A DNA stretch of 43,394 nucleotides from Pseudomonadota bacterium (GTDB taxonomy: Bacteria > Myxococcota_A > UBA9160 > SZUA-336). Below the pieces are notes generated by a model. That model saw only the letters and a list, made by a program, of their open reading frames with translations. It was not told the DNA's origin and made no database searches. This document shows, one piece after another, positions 29,255 through 39,563 of this stretch. The translations under genes and the position numbers were made by a program. Within the stretch, counting starts at the first letter, position 1. Each line of letters starts with the position of its first letter. The stretch lies in contig JAGWBS010000010.1 in the NCBI GenBank assembly GCA_021295775.1, positions 1 through 43,394 on the forward strand, read 5' to 3'.

Positions 29255-29283
29255 TTGACCGCGTCCCCACGCGGCGCAATCCT
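29255..29283 (+). promoter_or_regulatory. possible sigma-70 promoter of greB
   Basis: TTGACC (29255-29260), 17 bases and AATCCT (29278-29283). The predicted start coincides with ATG 29291, which has no ribosome binding site; greB would then be leaderless. The -10 is weak. Confidence 0.3.
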
Positions 29284-29290
29284 GGCCCCG

Positions 29291-29782
<492 letters not shown>

Positions 29783-29840
29783 GGGGTTGGCCGGGCCGTC
29801 GAATCCGCGCTCGCCAGACCCCCTTGGCTTGGGTAATTAT

Positions 29841-29856
29841 TGGAACGGGTTTTGCT
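29841..29856 (+). promoter_or_regulatory. putative sigma-54 (-24/-12) promoter of the lptC-lptA-lptB-rpoN operon
   Basis: TGGAACG-N4-TTGCT differs from the sigma-54 consensus TGGCACG-N4-TTGCW by a single base. The GG (29842-29843) and GC (29854-29855) have the exact 12-base offset. The element lies in the 155-base greB-lptC gap, about 80 bases before lptC, so the leader would be about 70 bases. RpoN, encoded four genes later, would read it. No activator gene or activator site was recognised. Confidence 0.55.
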
Positions 29857-29877
29857 TAAGATGCCTGACGGCTTCTT

Positions 29878-29897
29878 CCCGCTCCCGACGGAGCGGG
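29878..29897 (+). other. leader hairpin before lptC
   Basis: CCCGCTCC (29878-29885) and GGAGCGGG (29890-29897) form a perfect 8-bp stem with loop CGAC. It lies between the putative start of transcription and the lptC ribosome site. No T-run follows, so it is not a typical terminator; it may affect mRNA stability or translation. Confidence 0.35.
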
Positions 29898-29937
29898 CGA
29901 GGCTCGAGGCGGTACGCAAGCCAGAGGAGGGACACTC

Positions 29938-30480
29938 TTGGGGACGCGATGGCCGCACGGCTGGCGACGGGGCGCGGCCCTGGCCGGGCTTGGCTTCGCG
30001 CTGGCGTGCGGCTTCGAGCCGCGCCCCGTCGCTCCGGTCGAGAGCCTGGAGCTGCCGCCCGCGGCCCTGACCCAGGTGGCCTTCGAGGGCTATTCGGGCG
30101 AGCAGCGCGAGGTGATGGTCCGCGCCGAGCGGGCCACGATCGATCCCCGGAACAGGATCGCGAAGCTCGAGGGAGTGCGGGTCGAAATCGCCGGCGGTGA
30201 GGGGCCGCCTCTCGAGATCCATTCGGCGCGGGGAGAGTTCGACCTGGCTCGGGACGATTTCGAGCTGTTGGACGGGGTCACGGGCACGACCACCGACGGC
30301 TCGCGCTTCGAGACTCCGGTGCTGCGCTACGAACAGGAGTCGGGCCGGCTCGCCAGCGAGTCCGCGGTCCGGCTGCAGCGCCCGCGGATGACGCTCGACG
30401 CCGCGGGCATGCGGATGGACCTCGCCGAGCGGCGCATCCGGCTGACCGGGCGGGTCGTGGCGCGGTTGAAAGGGGGCTGA
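29938..30480 (+). CDS. lptC: LPS export protein LptC
   Basis: LptC anchors to the inner membrane and passes LPS from LptBFG to LptA. The 180-residue product starts with an Arg-bearing hydrophobic segment (RRGAALAGLGFALAC), which could be a membrane anchor or, with LAC, a weak lipobox. It then carries the repeated beta-strand pattern of the LptC/OstA fold (ERATIDPRNRIAKLEGVRVE, LARDDFELLDGVTGTT, RMTLDAAGMRMDLAERRIRL). TTG 29938 is preceded by GAGGAGG at ideal spacing. Identification rests partly on its place before lptA and lptB. Confidence 0.82.
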   Translation: MGTRWPHGWRRGAALAGLGFALACGFEPRPVAPVESLELPPAALTQVAFEGYSGEQREVMVRAERATIDPRNRIAKLEGVRVEIAGGEGPPLEIHSARGEFDLARDDFELLDGVTGTTTDGSRFETPVLRYEQESGRLASESAVRLQRPRMTLDAAGMRMDLAERRIRLTGRVVARLKGG

Positions 30481-30483
30481 CCG

Positions 30484-31026
30484 GTGCGTTGGGCGTGGCT
30501 GTTGGGGATGGCCTGCGCGCTTGCGGCGAGCGCCGCGGCCCAGGATCGGCCGAGCGGAGCCGGTCGGGCGGCGGACCGGATCGGGCTGGCCGAGATTTCC
30601 GGCCAGCCCATGACGATCGAATCGGACGGGCTCGAGGCGCTGCTCGACGAGCAGGGGCGCGACCGGGTGATCTTCCAGAAGAACGTGCGCGTTCGGCAGG
30701 GCGACATGGCCCTGCACTCCGATTGGCTAGAGGCCATCTATCCCCAGCGCGAGAGCGGCGGGACGAGCGGCGGCAATCCCGAGAAGATCACGGCGCGAGG
30801 AAACGTCCGGATCGAGCGCGGCGACAGTCTGGCGCGCTGTACGCGGGCGATCTTCGAAGACCATTTCTGCTCGGCGGAGTGCGTCACCGAGGGAGGCCAG
30901 GCCCAGCTCGAGCGCCGAGACGACCGGATCGTCGCCGACCGGATCGTCTTCAATCTGTGCACGGGCGTTCTGAGGGCAGAGGGGAACGTGGGCGTTCGGG
31001 CGCGGCCGTCGGAGTCCGCCGAATGA
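30484..31026 (+). CDS. lptA: periplasmic LPS-binding protein LptA
   Basis: LptA bridges the periplasm, carrying LPS to the outer membrane. The 180-residue product has a clear signal peptide (MRWAWLLGMACALAASAAAQ, cut after AAA) and the OstA fold: MTIESDGLEALLDEQGRDRVIFQKNV appears as the first strand pair near 43-68, with later VRQGDMALHSDWLEAIY and GNVRIERGD. Start GTG 30484 lies four bases after the lptC stop. The stop overlaps lptB (ATGA). Confidence 0.9.
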   Translation: MRWAWLLGMACALAASAAAQDRPSGAGRAADRIGLAEISGQPMTIESDGLEALLDEQGRDRVIFQKNVRVRQGDMALHSDWLEAIYPQRESGGTSGGNPEKITARGNVRIERGDSLARCTRAIFEDHFCSAECVTEGGQAQLERRDDRIVADRIVFNLCTGVLRAEGNVGVRARPSESAE

Positions 31027-31748
31027 GCGAACGGCTGCACACCACGGAGCTGAGCAAGAGATTCGCCGGCCGGGACGCCGTGCGGGGAATCAGCCTGGCG
31101 GTGGAGTCGCGCGAGATCGTCGGGCTGCTGGGTCCGAACGGCGCGGGCAAGACGACCACCTTCAACATGATGATCGGGCAGACGCGCCCCAGTTCGGGAA
31201 AGGTGTTTCTGGGCGAGGAGGACATCACGCATCTGCCCATGTACAAGCGGGCGCGGCGGGGAGTCACGTACCTGCCGCAGGAACCGTCCATCTTCCGCAA
31301 GCTGACGGTGGAGCAGAACATCCTGGCGATCCTGGAGCGGCTGCCCCTGAGCCGGCGCAAGCGGAAGCAACGCCTGGCCGGACTGCTGGCGGAGCTCGAC
31401 CTGACCGAGAAGGCCAAGCAGCGCGGAGCGACGCTTTCGGGAGGCGAGCGGCGGCGCGTGGAGATCACCCGGGCGCTGGTGCTCGATCCGCGCTTTCTAT
31501 TGCTCGACGAGCCCTTCTCGGGCATCGATCCGATCGCCGTGGCCGGGATCCAGAAGATCGTCTCTCAGCTGCGCGAACGCGGCATCGGAGTCGTGATCAC
31601 GGACCACAACGTTCGCGAGACGCTGGCGATCTGCGACCGCGCGTACATCATCAACGAGGGCCGAATCATCCGCGAAGGCGCGCCGGCCGAGATCGCGGAA
31701 GACCCGGCGGTGCGCGAGAGCTACCTCGGCGAGAGCTTCCGTCTCTAG
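31023..31748 (+). CDS. lptB: LPS export ABC transporter ATPase LptB
   Basis: LptB powers extraction of LPS from the inner membrane with LptF and LptG (not in this window). The 241-residue ATPase has Walker A GPNGAGKTTT near 37-46, the Q-loop YLPQEPSIFRKLTVEQN, signature LSGGERRRVEI, Walker B LLLDEPFSGIDP and switch ITDHNVRETL. This PSIFRKLTVEQNI/FSGIDP pattern is specific to LptB. ATG overlaps the lptA stop. rpoN follows seven bases after the stop. Confidence 0.96.
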   Translation: MSERLHTTELSKRFAGRDAVRGISLAVESREIVGLLGPNGAGKTTTFNMMIGQTRPSSGKVFLGEEDITHLPMYKRARRGVTYLPQEPSIFRKLTVEQNILAILERLPLSRRKRKQRLAGLLAELDLTEKAKQRGATLSGGERRRVEITRALVLDPRFLLLDEPFSGIDPIAVAGIQKIVSQLRERGIGVVITDHNVRETLAICDRAYIINEGRIIREGAPAEIAEDPAVRESYLGESFRL

Positions 31749-31755
31749 GCATCGC

Positions 31756-33201
31756 ATGGCGCTCGACCTCCGTCAGACCGTCAAGCTCAGCCAGCAGTTG
31801 GTGATGACTCCCCAGCTCCAGCAGGCGATCAAGCTGCTGCAGCTGTCGCGCCTGGAACTCGCCCACACGCTCGCTCAGGAGCTCACCGAAAACCCGGTGC
31901 TGGAGGAGGTTCCAGACGAGGAGACTCCGGGCGGCCCGGACGAGACATCCCCGGACTCCGACGAGGCCAGGACGGACGACCCCGAGGAGCCGGGCGAGGA
32001 GGCCGAGCCGACGCTCGAAGAGATGATCGGGGCGGTCGACTGGGAGAACTATATCGAGTCGGCACCGCAGACGAGTCTGCACCGGTCCTCCGACGACCGG
32101 CCTCCCTTCGACGCCAACCTCACTCCCGAGAAGTCGCTCGCCGACCACCTGCTGGAGCAGCTCGGCATGCTGGACTTCGACGCGCTCGAACTCGAACTCG
32201 CCCTGCTGGTCATCGGCAACCTCAACGACGACGGCTATCTGGAGGAAAGTCTCCCGGCGCTGGCGCAGGAGGTCGGCGCGGAGATCGAGCGCGCCGAAGC
32301 CGTTCTGGCGCGGATCCAGCGCTTCGATCCGGTCGGCGTGGCGGCGCGGGATCTGCCCGAGTGCCTGCGGGTCCAACTGGTCACGCTCGGAGTCGACGAC
32401 CCCCTGGCCCTGCGGATCGCGCAGCACCACCTGGAACCGCTGCAGCGCAAGGACTACCGCAGGATCGCGCGCATCGAGGCGACCACCATCGAAGCGGTCG
32501 CGGCCGCCGCCCGGGTCATCGGCCGCTGCGAGCCTCGTCCCGGACGCGCCTTCTCCAGCGAGGCGCCCATCTACATCACGCCCGACATCTTCGTCCACAA
32601 ACTCGGGGACGACTACCACGTGGTGCTCAACGAGGACGGCCTGCCCAAGCTGCGCGTCAGCCCCACGTACCGGGGCGTGCTGGGCGACCGGCAGGCCGAG
32701 TCAAAGGCCACCCGCGACTACGTGCGCGAGAAGCTGCGCTCCGCCGTCTGGCTGATCAAGTCGATCCACCAGCGCCAGCGGACCATCGTCAAAGTCATGG
32801 AGTCGATCCTGCGCTTCCAGCGGGGGTTCTTCGACCGGGGACCGGAAGCGCTCCGCCCGCTGAACCTGCGCGACGTCGCCGACGACATCGGGATGCACGA
32901 ATCGACGGTGAGCCGCGTGACCACGGCCAAGTACGTGCAGACGCCGCACGGCGTGTTCCTGCTCAAGTTCTTCTTCAAGTCCAGCATCCGGACCAGCGAC
33001 GGAGACGCGGTCGCCTCGGAGAGCGTGAAGGAGAAAATCCAGAAGATCGTCCGCGCCGAGGATCCCCGGAAGCCGTACTCCGACCAGAAGATCGCCGAGA
33101 TCCTGCGCAACTCGAAGATCGACATCGCCCGTCGGACGGTGACGAAGTACCGCGAGGCGCTGGGCCTCCTGTCTTCGACAAGACGTCGGCAGATTGGCTA
33201 A
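31756..33201 (+). CDS. rpoN: RNA polymerase sigma-54 factor
   Basis: Sigma-54 directs RNA polymerase to -24/-12 promoters and needs an enhancer-binding ATPase to open DNA. The 481-residue protein has region I rich in Gln and Leu (LSQQLVMTPQLQQAIKLLQL at 11-30), an acidic linker (~52-85), the core-binding domain, the HTH region LRDVADDIGMHESTVSRVTTAKYV cut here to its core (DIGMHESTVSR), and the RpoN box ARRTVTKYRE at 458-467. Position after lptB is the widespread proteobacterial order. hpf, usually next, is missing. A sigma-54-type promoter precedes lptC. Confidence 0.97.
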   Translation: MALDLRQTVKLSQQLVMTPQLQQAIKLLQLSRLELAHTLAQELTENPVLEEVPDEETPGGPDETSPDSDEARTDDPEEPGEEAEPTLEEMIGAVDWENYIESAPQTSLHRSSDDRPPFDANLTPEKSLADHLLEQLGMLDFDALELELALLVIGNLNDDGYLEESLPALAQEVGAEIERAEAVLARIQRFDPVGVAARDLPECLRVQLVTLGVDDPLALRIAQHHLEPLQRKDYRRIARIEATTIEAVAAAARVIGRCEPRPGRAFSSEAPIYITPDIFVHKLGDDYHVVLNEDGLPKLRVSPTYRGVLGDRQAESKATRDYVREKLRSAVWLIKSIHQRQRTIVKVMESILRFQRGFFDRGPEALRPLNLRDVADDIGMHESTVSRVTTAKYVQTPHGVFLLKFFFKSSIRTSDGDAVASESVKEKIQKIVRAEDPRKPYSDQKIAEILRNSKIDIARRTVTKYREALGLLSSTRRRQIG

Positions 33202-33208
33202 GCTGGGC

Positions 33209-33232
33209 CGCTCTTTTCCCCGGGGCAGAGCG
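33209..33232 (+). other. hairpin between rpoN and ptsN
   Basis: CGCTCT (33209-33214) and AGAGCG (33227-33232) pair, with CCCC/GGGG inside. It fills the 41-base gap before ptsN. It could be a partial terminator or RNA-processing site that sets PtsN level apart from RpoN. Confidence 0.3.
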
Positions 33233-33242
33233 CGGAACCGGC

Positions 33243-33704
33243 ATGAAACTCACCGATATCCTCGTGCGCGATGCCTGTCGGATCGAGATGAGCGCCCGGA
33301 CCAAGAAAGAGGCCCTCCGGGAGCTGTCCGCGGCGCTCTGCGAATCGGCGAACGGCCTGGCCGCGACGGAGCTGCTCGACATGCTGCTGGAGCGCGAGAA
33401 GCTGGGCACGACCGCGATGGGCGACGGGGTCGCCATTCCCCACGCCCGGATGGAGTCGCTCGATCACCTGCTGGGCAGCTTCGGGCGCAGCCGGGAAGGC
33501 GTGGACTTCGACTCGATCGACGGAGAGCCCGCGCATCTCTTCTTTCTGCTGGTCGCGCCCGGCCAGGGCGGCAGCGCCCATCTCCTGACCCTCGCCAAGC
33601 TCTCGCGCATGCTCGCCTCGGACGCGTTCCGCGCCCGCCTGGCCGAGGTGCACAGCAGCGACGAACTCTTCTCGGCCATCGAGGAGGAGGAGGCGAGACA
33701 CTGA
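33243..33704 (+). CDS. ptsN: nitrogen-regulatory PTS protein EIIA-Ntr
   Basis: EIIA-Ntr accepts phosphate from an HPr-like protein and acts as a regulator of potassium uptake, nitrogen and envelope responses rather than sugar transport. The 153-residue protein has the phosphorylated His67 in GVAIPHAR, with EREKLGTTAMGDG before it and FFLLVAPGQGGSAHLLTLAKLSR after, as in the family. ATG 33243 follows the rpoN hairpin. The rpoN-ptsN neighbourhood is conserved in Proteobacteria. Confidence 0.95.
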   Translation: MKLTDILVRDACRIEMSARTKKEALRELSAALCESANGLAATELLDMLLEREKLGTTAMGDGVAIPHARMESLDHLLGSFGRSREGVDFDSIDGEPAHLFFLLVAPGQGGSAHLLTLAKLSRMLASDAFRARLAEVHSSDELFSAIEEEEARH

Positions 33705-33705
33705 C

Positions 33706-34257
33706 GTGACCTCCGACTCGCCCGCGCGAATCCACGGCAGCCTGGTCGAAGTGGACGGACTCGGCGTTCTGTTGCTCGGCAAGAGCGGCATCGGGAAGAG
33801 CGAGGCGGCGCTGGAACTGGTGATGCGCGGGCATCGGCTGGTGGCGGACGACGTGGTCTGGGTGGGTCCGGACGCGGACGGCCGGCCCGAAGGCTGGAGC
33901 GACGAGCTGATCCGCTACTACATGGAGCTGCGCGGCATCGGCATCGTGCACGTGCCCAGTCTGTTCGGCGAGGAATCGGTACTGGAGCGCCACGGCATCG
34001 ATCTGGTGATCCGTCTGGAGGCCTGGGGTACGGGGCAAGTGGACCACATCGGGCTGGGGACGGTCCGTTCCAGCGTCGGGGATTTCGAACTGCCCACGCT
34101 GCACCTGCCGGTCGCGCCGGGCCGGGCGATCGCCTCGCTGGTCGAGGTGGCCGCGCGCAACCAGCGGCTCAAGCGCAGCGGCCGCAGCGGCGCGGCGGAG
34201 CTGGACGAGCGGGTCCTGGACCGCCTGCGCAGGGCGCGGGAAGGCGACCAGGGCTAG
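33706..34257 (+). CDS. hprK: HPr kinase/phosphorylase, short form (catalytic domain only)
   Basis: HprK phosphorylates and dephosphorylates the regulatory Ser of HPr. The 183-residue product has Walker A GKSGIGKS at 25-32, catalytic Asp48-Asp49 in VADDVV, and the family signature ELRGIGIVHVPSLFG at 74-88. It lacks the ~130-residue N-terminal domain of Firmicute HprK (about 310 residues), like the short alphaproteobacterial forms. GTG 33706 comes right after the ptsN stop, with GGAGGAGG upstream inside ptsN. rapZ, often next, is absent. Confidence 0.92.
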   Translation: MTSDSPARIHGSLVEVDGLGVLLLGKSGIGKSEAALELVMRGHRLVADDVVWVGPDADGRPEGWSDELIRYYMELRGIGIVHVPSLFGEESVLERHGIDLVIRLEAWGTGQVDHIGLGTVRSSVGDFELPTLHLPVAPGRAIASLVEVAARNQRLKRSGRSGAAELDERVLDRLRRAREGDQG

Positions 34258-34347
34258 AGATTCCCGTAGACGAGAGGCGGAAGACCCGGCGGGGCGAGCT
34301 AAAATGAGACGGGTCGCGTCTGCCGCGCGGTGGGGAAGGATGCGCGC

Positions 34348-34773
34348 TTGATCGGGATTGTGATCGTCACGCACTATCGTCTGGCCGACGAATTCCTGCA
34401 GTCGGTCCGGGTGATCGTGGGCGAGTGCGAGCACGCCCGCGCGGTGGGGCTCGACCCGACGACGACCTCGCCCGAGGACATGCGGTCGCGCATCGAGGCC
34501 GCGATCCGCACCGCGGACGCCGGTGCCGGGGTGCTGGTGTTGGTCGACATGTTCGGAGGGACTCCGTCGAACCTGTCGCTGGCCTTTCTCGACCAGCAGC
34601 GCGTCGAGGTGGTCACCGGCGTCAATCTGCCCATGCTGGTCAAGGTCGTCTCGGCGCCCTCCGCGGATTCGGTCGCGGAGCTGGCGGCGATGGCCCGCGA
34701 GTACGGTCGGCGAAACATCTCGGTCGCGAGCGAGGTGCTGGCCGGCCGCGATGGCGGGGAGAACGCCCCGTGA
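34348..34773 (+). CDS. PTS EIIA component of the mannose family
   Basis: 141-residue EIIA-Man-type phosphocarrier. IGIVIVTHYRLADEFL at the N-terminus holds the phosphorylated His9; VLVLVDMFGGTPSNLSL near 67-83 is the family hallmark. I chose TTG 34348 because GGGGAAGGA lies seven bases before it and the product then starts at the first strand, as in the family; GTG 34330 would add six residues. No EIIB, EIIC or EIID follows, so it is probably regulatory. It overlaps ptsH (GTGA). Confidence 0.9.
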   Translation: MIGIVIVTHYRLADEFLQSVRVIVGECEHARAVGLDPTTTSPEDMRSRIEAAIRTADAGAGVLVLVDMFGGTPSNLSLAFLDQQRVEVVTGVNLPMLVKVVSAPSADSVAELAAMAREYGRRNISVASEVLAGRDGGENAP

Positions 34774-35045
34774 GCCGCGCCGAGGCGAACTGCGAGATCA
34801 TCAACGAGTTGGGACTGCACCTGCGCGCGGCCGCGACCTTCGTCAAGCTCGCCGAGAGCTTCGAAAGCGACATCGCGCTGGAACGCGACGGCATGTCGGC
34901 CAACGGCAAGAGCATCATCGCGCTGGTCACGCTGGCGGCGGCCAAGGGAGTGTCGGTGCGCGTGACCGCCGACGGAGAAGATGCGCCGGAGGCGGTGCGC
35001 GAGCTGGCGGAGCTGATTCGGGAGCGCTTCGGAGAGGACGAGTGA
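34770..35045 (+). CDS. ptsH: phosphocarrier protein HPr
   Basis: HPr passes phosphate from PtsI to EIIA proteins. The 91-residue product has the active His17 in ELGLHLRAA (consensus GLHARPA; here Ala is Leu and Pro is Ala) and the regulatory Ser in NGKSIIALVTLAA, the HprK target. GTG 34770 overlaps the EIIA stop, and the stop overlaps ptsI. The presence of hprK upstream and the conserved Ser suggest Ser-phosphorylation control. Confidence 0.94.
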   Translation: MSRAEANCEIINELGLHLRAAATFVKLAESFESDIALERDGMSANGKSIIALVTLAAAKGVSVRVTADGEDAPEAVRELAELIRERFGEDE

Positions 35046-36805
35046 GCGCGGAGTCCCCGCGGCGGGGCGCCCCCGCCTCCCCGGGCATCGCGATCGGGCC
35101 GGCCTTCGTGCTGCGCCGTGAGCGCATGGTGATCACGGAGCGCCGCCTGGACGAATCCGAGGTCGAAGGCGAGATCGAACGGCTGCGGGCGGCGTTCGGA
35201 GAGGCGCGCCGCCGGCTGCAGGAGATCCGGGCGGGCATGCAGGCCACGGGTCTGGTCGGGGACATCTTCGACGCCCAGTTCCTGTTCCTCGAAGACCCCA
35301 CCCTGATCGACCACGCGGTGGAGAACATCCGCGGCGGGCTGCTGAACGCCGAGTGGGCCCTGCAGCGTGAACTCCGCCGCCTCCAGCGCGAGTTCGACGG
35401 CATCGAGGACCCCTACATCCGCGAGCGCGCCAGCGACGCCGGCTTCGTGGTGCGGCGCGTCCAGCAGGTGCTGATGGGCCGCGAGCCCGAAGGGCTGCAG
35501 AACGCGCCCCCGGGGGTGATCGTGGTGGCTTCGGAGCTGTCCACCGGCGATCTGGCGCAGGTGACGCGCGGGCAGATCGCGGGTTTCGTCACCGCCTCGG
35601 GCTCGCGCACTTCGCACGTGGCGATCATGGCCCGCAGCCTCGAGATCCCGGCGGTGGTGGGGGCGGAGCACGATCTGGTCGACCAGGTGAGCGACGGCCT
35701 CACGCTGATCGTCGACGGCCGCACCGGCCGCGTCCTGATCGATCCCGACGAGGCTGCGGTCGCCCGCTATCGCAGCGAACTCGAGCGGCTGGCGAAGCTG
35801 ACCCAGGAACTGCTGCGCTACGTCGACCTGCCGACGGAATCCCGCGACGGCGTGCGCATCGCGCTGCTGGCGAACATCGAGCAGACTGACGAAATCGACG
35901 ACGCCCTGCGCTACGGCGCGGAGGGAATCGGCCTGTTTCGCACCGAGTACCTGTACATGAACCGCTCCGACCTGCCGAGCGAAGACGAGCAGGTCGAGGC
36001 CTACCGGCGGGTGCTTGCCGCGGCGGCGCCGCGCTCGGCGGTGATCCGCACGCTCGATCTGGGCGGCGACAAGGTGCCCTCGGGTCTCGGCCTGCAGCAG
36101 GAACTCAACCCCGCGCTCGGCCTGCGCGGCGTGCGCATGTACCAGGACCGGCCCGAGGTCTTCCGCGCCCAGCTGCGGGCGCTGCTGCGGGCCAGTCCGG
36201 CGGGCCACCTCAAGATCCTGGTTCCGATGGTGTCGGCCCAGTCGGAGTTCGTCTTCGCGCGCGAAAGCCTCCAGAAAGTCGCCCGGGAGCTGCTGGACGA
36301 AGGCCACGAGATCGACCCGGAGGTCGCGCTGGGAGTGATGATCGAGACGCCGGCGGCGGCGCTGACGGCGGACCAGATCGCTCCGCTGGCCGACTTCATG
36401 TCGATCGGAACCAACGACCTGCTGCAGTACACCCTGGCCGTCGACCGCACCAACGAGCGGGTCGCCTACCTGTACGAGCCGCTGCACCCGGCGAATCTGC
36501 GCATGCTCCAGCAGTGCTGCCAGGCGGCGCGACGCGCCGGGATCGTGCTGGGCATGTGCGGCGAGATGGCGGGCGATCCGGCGAACTGCTGGATCCTGCT
36601 GGCGCTGGGGATCGGGGAACTCTCGATGGCGCCTTCGTCGATCCCGCTGCTGCGCAAGATCCTGCGCGAATCGACCGCCGCCGAGGCGCGCGAACTCCTG
36701 GCGGAGGTGCTGCCGCTGACCAGCCCGCGCGAAATCAGGCAGCGGGTCGAGGAGCGCATGCGCCGGCGCTTCCCGGCCGAGACCGAGGCGCTGCCCGGCG
36801 AGTGA
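35042..36805 (+). CDS. ptsI: phosphoenolpyruvate-protein phosphotransferase (Enzyme I)
   Basis: Enzyme I starts the PTS relay by taking phosphate from PEP and giving it to HPr. The 587-residue protein has the HPr-binding helical domain near 25-140, the phospho-His192 in SGSRTSHVAIMARS, and the C-terminal PEP barrel with GIGLFRTEYLYM, GTNDLLQYTLAVDR and the catalytic Cys in GMCGEMAGD. Start GTG 35042 overlaps ptsH. No GAF domain (as in PtsP) precedes it. The operon ends with a terminator. Confidence 0.97.
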   Translation: MSAESPRRGAPASPGIAIGPAFVLRRERMVITERRLDESEVEGEIERLRAAFGEARRRLQEIRAGMQATGLVGDIFDAQFLFLEDPTLIDHAVENIRGGLLNAEWALQRELRRLQREFDGIEDPYIRERASDAGFVVRRVQQVLMGREPEGLQNAPPGVIVVASELSTGDLAQVTRGQIAGFVTASGSRTSHVAIMARSLEIPAVVGAEHDLVDQVSDGLTLIVDGRTGRVLIDPDEAAVARYRSELERLAKLTQELLRYVDLPTESRDGVRIALLANIEQTDEIDDALRYGAEGIGLFRTEYLYMNRSDLPSEDEQVEAYRRVLAAAAPRSAVIRTLDLGGDKVPSGLGLQQELNPALGLRGVRMYQDRPEVFRAQLRALLRASPAGHLKILVPMVSAQSEFVFARESLQKVARELLDEGHEIDPEVALGVMIETPAAALTADQIAPLADFMSIGTNDLLQYTLAVDRTNERVAYLYEPLHPANLRMLQQCCQAARRAGIVLGMCGEMAGDPANCWILLALGIGELSMAPSSIPLLRKILRESTAAEARELLAEVLPLTSPREIRQRVEERMRRRFPAETEALPGE

Positions 36806-36810
36806 GGCGC

Positions 36811-36846
36811 GCCCGCCGGCCGCGGGCGATGGTCGGGCGGGTTTTT
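36811..36846 (+). terminator. rho-independent terminator after ptsI
   Basis: CCCGCC (36812-36817) pairs with GGCGGG (36836-36841), directly followed by TTTTT (36842-36846). An alternative inner stem, GCCCGC (36811-36816) with GCGGGC (36822-36827), would break the terminator stem. The two forms exclude each other. Confidence 0.65.
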
Positions 36847-36895
36847 CGCTAGAGTGCCCGGCGCCGGCTCCGTTCCAAGCCAGGGGATCCAGGTC

Positions 36896-38059
<1,164 letters not shown>

Positions 38060-38073
38060 GCGGAGACAGCGCC

Positions 38074-39519
<1,446 letters not shown>

Positions 39520-39563
39520 CGCATTGACGCTGGCGGGCGGGTAGGCGATACCTCCGAACCCGT

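Noticed and set aside
36806..36895. SAM or SAH riboswitch before metK-ahcY
   Set aside because: The 90-base gap is mostly taken by the ptsI terminator and shows none of the conserved core sequences of these riboswitches that I can recognise.
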